NCBI GenBank assembly: GCA_964631725.1 | Contig: CAZVYX010000006.1 | Location: forward strand, 1 to 64,000 | Length of the DNA stretch: 64,000 bases | Direction of reading: 5' to 3' | From: GCA-2731375 sp964631725 | GTDB lineage: Bacteria > Pseudomonadota > Alphaproteobacteria > GCA-2731375 | Shown: in pieces, positions 62,713 to 64,000 of the stretch | Numbering within the stretch: the stretch's first letter is position 1 | Layout of the letters: the number at the start of each line of letters is the position of its first letter | Program-made: the position numbers and the translations under genes | The notes under the pieces: model-generated | Told to the model about the DNA's origin: nothing | Seen by the model: the letters and a program-made list of their open reading frames with translations, nothing else | Database searches by the model: none

Positions 62713-63471
62713 TTGGCGGCGCACATAATGGCAGGCACGTCCTCGGCTCCGGCGCTGTACCCGAATAACGGCATACATGGCACCATCGTGCATGCCATCG
62801 GCGCCGAAATTGTCACCGGCATACTGCATGAGGGCGAAAGACTGCCCGGCGATCAAGAGCTAATGGCCCGTTTCCAGGCCTCGCGCACGGCCCTACGGGA
62901 GGCGTTGAAGGTGCTCTCGTCCAAGGGCCTGATCGAATCACGGCAGCGGGCCGGCACGCGGGTACGCTCGAGGCGTGAATGGGACCTGCTGGATGTGGAC
63001 GTGCTGTCCTGGCATACGCCGGAGAGCATCTCCGAATCTTTCACCGCTGACCTGGTCGAGCTCCGGGAACTGATCGAACCGGTCGCCGCCAAGCTGGCCG
63101 CCGACCGCGCCACATCGGATGATCTGACCCGGATCGAAGCCGCCTATCTGCGCATGGAAAAATCGGTCGACGACTACGAAGACTTTTACGTGGCGGATGT
63201 GGACTTTCACCTTGCCGTGCTGAACGCCTCGCACAACCAGCTTGTCCAACGGCTGGCCGGGATCATCGGAACGGTTCTGGGGTTAAGCTTTGGGTTACAA
63301 AAACAGGCCCGCATTCCCCTGCGGGAAAGCCTGGAATCCCATTATGCGGTATTCGATGGTATCCGCCAGCGCAACCGCCGGGCGGCGGAGCGGGCCATGC
63401 GCATCACCATCCGCCGTGGCCGCGATACGCTGTCGCAGCGGCGCGCCATCATGCGCGGGCAGACCGGATAA
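62713..63471 (+). CDS. GntR-family regulator, FadR/FCD type
   Basis: 252 residues. The winged helix (about 20-88) includes GERLPGDQELMARFQASRTALREALKVL; the FCD domain (about 105-240) has His residues at VDFHLAVLNASHNQL and SLESHYAVFD that may hold a metal ion. The TTG at 62713 lies seven bases after GGGAG; an ATG at 62728 lacks such a site. It is divergent from the liv-type operon and is its likely regulator, responding to the imported acid or a product; that is inference. Confidence 0.9.
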   Translation: MAAHIMAGTSSAPALYPNNGIHGTIVHAIGAEIVTGILHEGERLPGDQELMARFQASRTALREALKVLSSKGLIESRQRAGTRVRSRREWDLLDVDVLSWHTPESISESFTADLVELRELIEPVAAKLAADRATSDDLTRIEAAYLRMEKSVDDYEDFYVADVDFHLAVLNASHNQLVQRLAGIIGTVLGLSFGLQKQARIPLRESLESHYAVFDGIRQRNRRAAERAMRITIRRGRDTLSQRRAIMRGQTG

Positions 63472-63474
63472 AGA

Positions 63475-63912
63475 TCAACCGTAGGCGAATTCGAAGCCGG
63501 CATAAACTGCCAGAAAGACTGCGGCAGCACCTAGTATCAGCCCAATCGTGACGCGCATCATAAAACCGAATTCGCGCCGGGCATCGCCTTTGATGGAGCG
63601 CTGCTGGCGCAGCACGCCCTTATCATGCTCCTGCAATTGGTCCCAATCAGCCAGGCGCTGGCGCGCGCCTTTCAGACCCAAGACATCATGGCCGGACCGG
63701 TTTTCCTTGAGCAGATAGCCCCTGATGTGGGCCAATGCCATGAAGACCAGAAACGACGCGCAACCGACCGACAGCACCCAGTAGAATACCGTCTCCGACC
63801 AGGAGGCCCACAACAACAGCGGTGTCAGGGCGGCGGTGATGCCGGCCAGGGTCAGGCCAAGCTCGACCAACCCAAGAGCCAGGCGTGATTGTGGCTGTTC
63901 AGGCGCAGTCAT
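63475..63912 (-). CDS. Small membrane protein, three TM, paralogue of 6856-7200
   Basis: 145 residues. Hydrophobic segments at about 14-37, 41-62 and 118-140; the middle is basic and polar. The first segment ELGLTLAGITAALTPLLLW matches EIGMTVSGIVLALTPLALW of the gene at 6856-7200. Family not recognised. It overlaps the next partial gene by four bases (ATGA) and converges with the regulator gene. Confidence 0.6.
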   Translation of the reverse strand: MTAPEQPQSRLALGLVELGLTLAGITAALTPLLLWASWSETVFYWVLSVGCASFLVFMALAHIRGYLLKENRSGHDVLGLKGARQRLADWDQLQEHDKGVLRQQRSIKGDARREFGFMMRVTIGLILGAAAVFLAVYAGFEFAYG

Positions 63913-64000
63913 GAGGCTACCTCGATCGCCTTGTTGAAATCCCGCACGGCCTCAGCGGGACCGCCGGGATAATTCCACACACCAGCCACCACGGAAAGAA
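63909..64000 (-). CDS. C-terminal end of an unidentified protein, partial
   Basis: Only the last 29 or so codons lie in the window, ending VVAGVWNYPGGPAEAVRDF and then NKAIEVAS. The stop overlaps the ATG of the small membrane gene, so the two probably belong to one operon. I do not recognise the family from this fragment. Confidence 0.5.
   Translation of the reverse strand, partial: LSVVAGVWNYPGGPAEAVRDFNKAIEVAS

Overview
The window is a high-GC alphaproteobacterial chromosome segment, most likely from a Rhodospirillales-type free-living (perhaps marine) heterotroph. The assignment rests on gene order: tsaB-rimI, mucR, fur, miaB, phoH, a 7TM-HD phosphohydrolase, ybeY, corC/ybeX, lnt, a small XRE regulator, metK, trmB, rimP, nusA, ylxR, infB, rbfA, truB, rpsO, pnp. 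MucR/Ros and DUF1127 proteins add to it. I see no tRNA, rRNA, CRISPR array, transposase or prophage gene.

Layout. 1-5.7 kb: a partial thiolase diverges from a two-gene molybdopterin oxidoreductase whose second protein fuses a four-cluster ferredoxin-type subunit to an NrfD/DmsC-like membrane anchor; it looks most like phenylacetyl-CoA:acceptor oxidoreductase (PadBCD). 5.8-16.3 kb: mixed genes (amidohydrolase, small membrane protein, MFS, alpha/beta hydrolase, asd, LysR/DUF1127 pair, Nfu scaffold, Bax-like glucosaminidase, polysaccharide deacetylase lipoprotein, RutE-like nitroreductase). 16.4-39.6 kb: the conserved core of tRNA modification, ribosome assembly, translation and RNA decay genes, nearly all on the plus strand with many ATGA/GTGA overlaps. 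39.8-48.6 kb: CoA-transferase, a receiver-only response regulator divergent from a membrane class III cyclase, a DHA2 exporter with a HAD hydrolase, a TIM-barrel isomerase and a two-gene periplasmic copper module. 48.9-63.5 kb: a catabolic block, mostly on the minus strand, with a TauD-like dioxygenase, enoyl-CoA isomerase-like protein, PECR-like SDR, EamA transporter, a DszC/HpaH-like flavoprotein, and a HAAT (Liv-type) uptake operon ending in an SDR and an IlvD/Edd dehydratase, with a divergent FadR-type regulator.

The most interesting non-genic signal is a structured interspersed repeat of about 105 bp in three copies (9541-9647, 14358-14460, 39624-39728). It has a 10-bp terminal hairpin, a GNRA-capped hairpin and substitutions that keep pairing. 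One copy supplies the stop codon of asd; another sits between the pnp stop codon and a strong terminator. A different REP-like element lies inside the liv operon. Other signals worth checking are a third liv-operon ATPase that lacks the ABC signature motif, a promoter plus terminator in front of rimP-nusA that suggests attenuation, a palindrome on the likely -10 of the XRE gene, a long hairpin in the metK leader, and a cluster of hairpins at 12.86-12.94 kb in a gene-free stretch.
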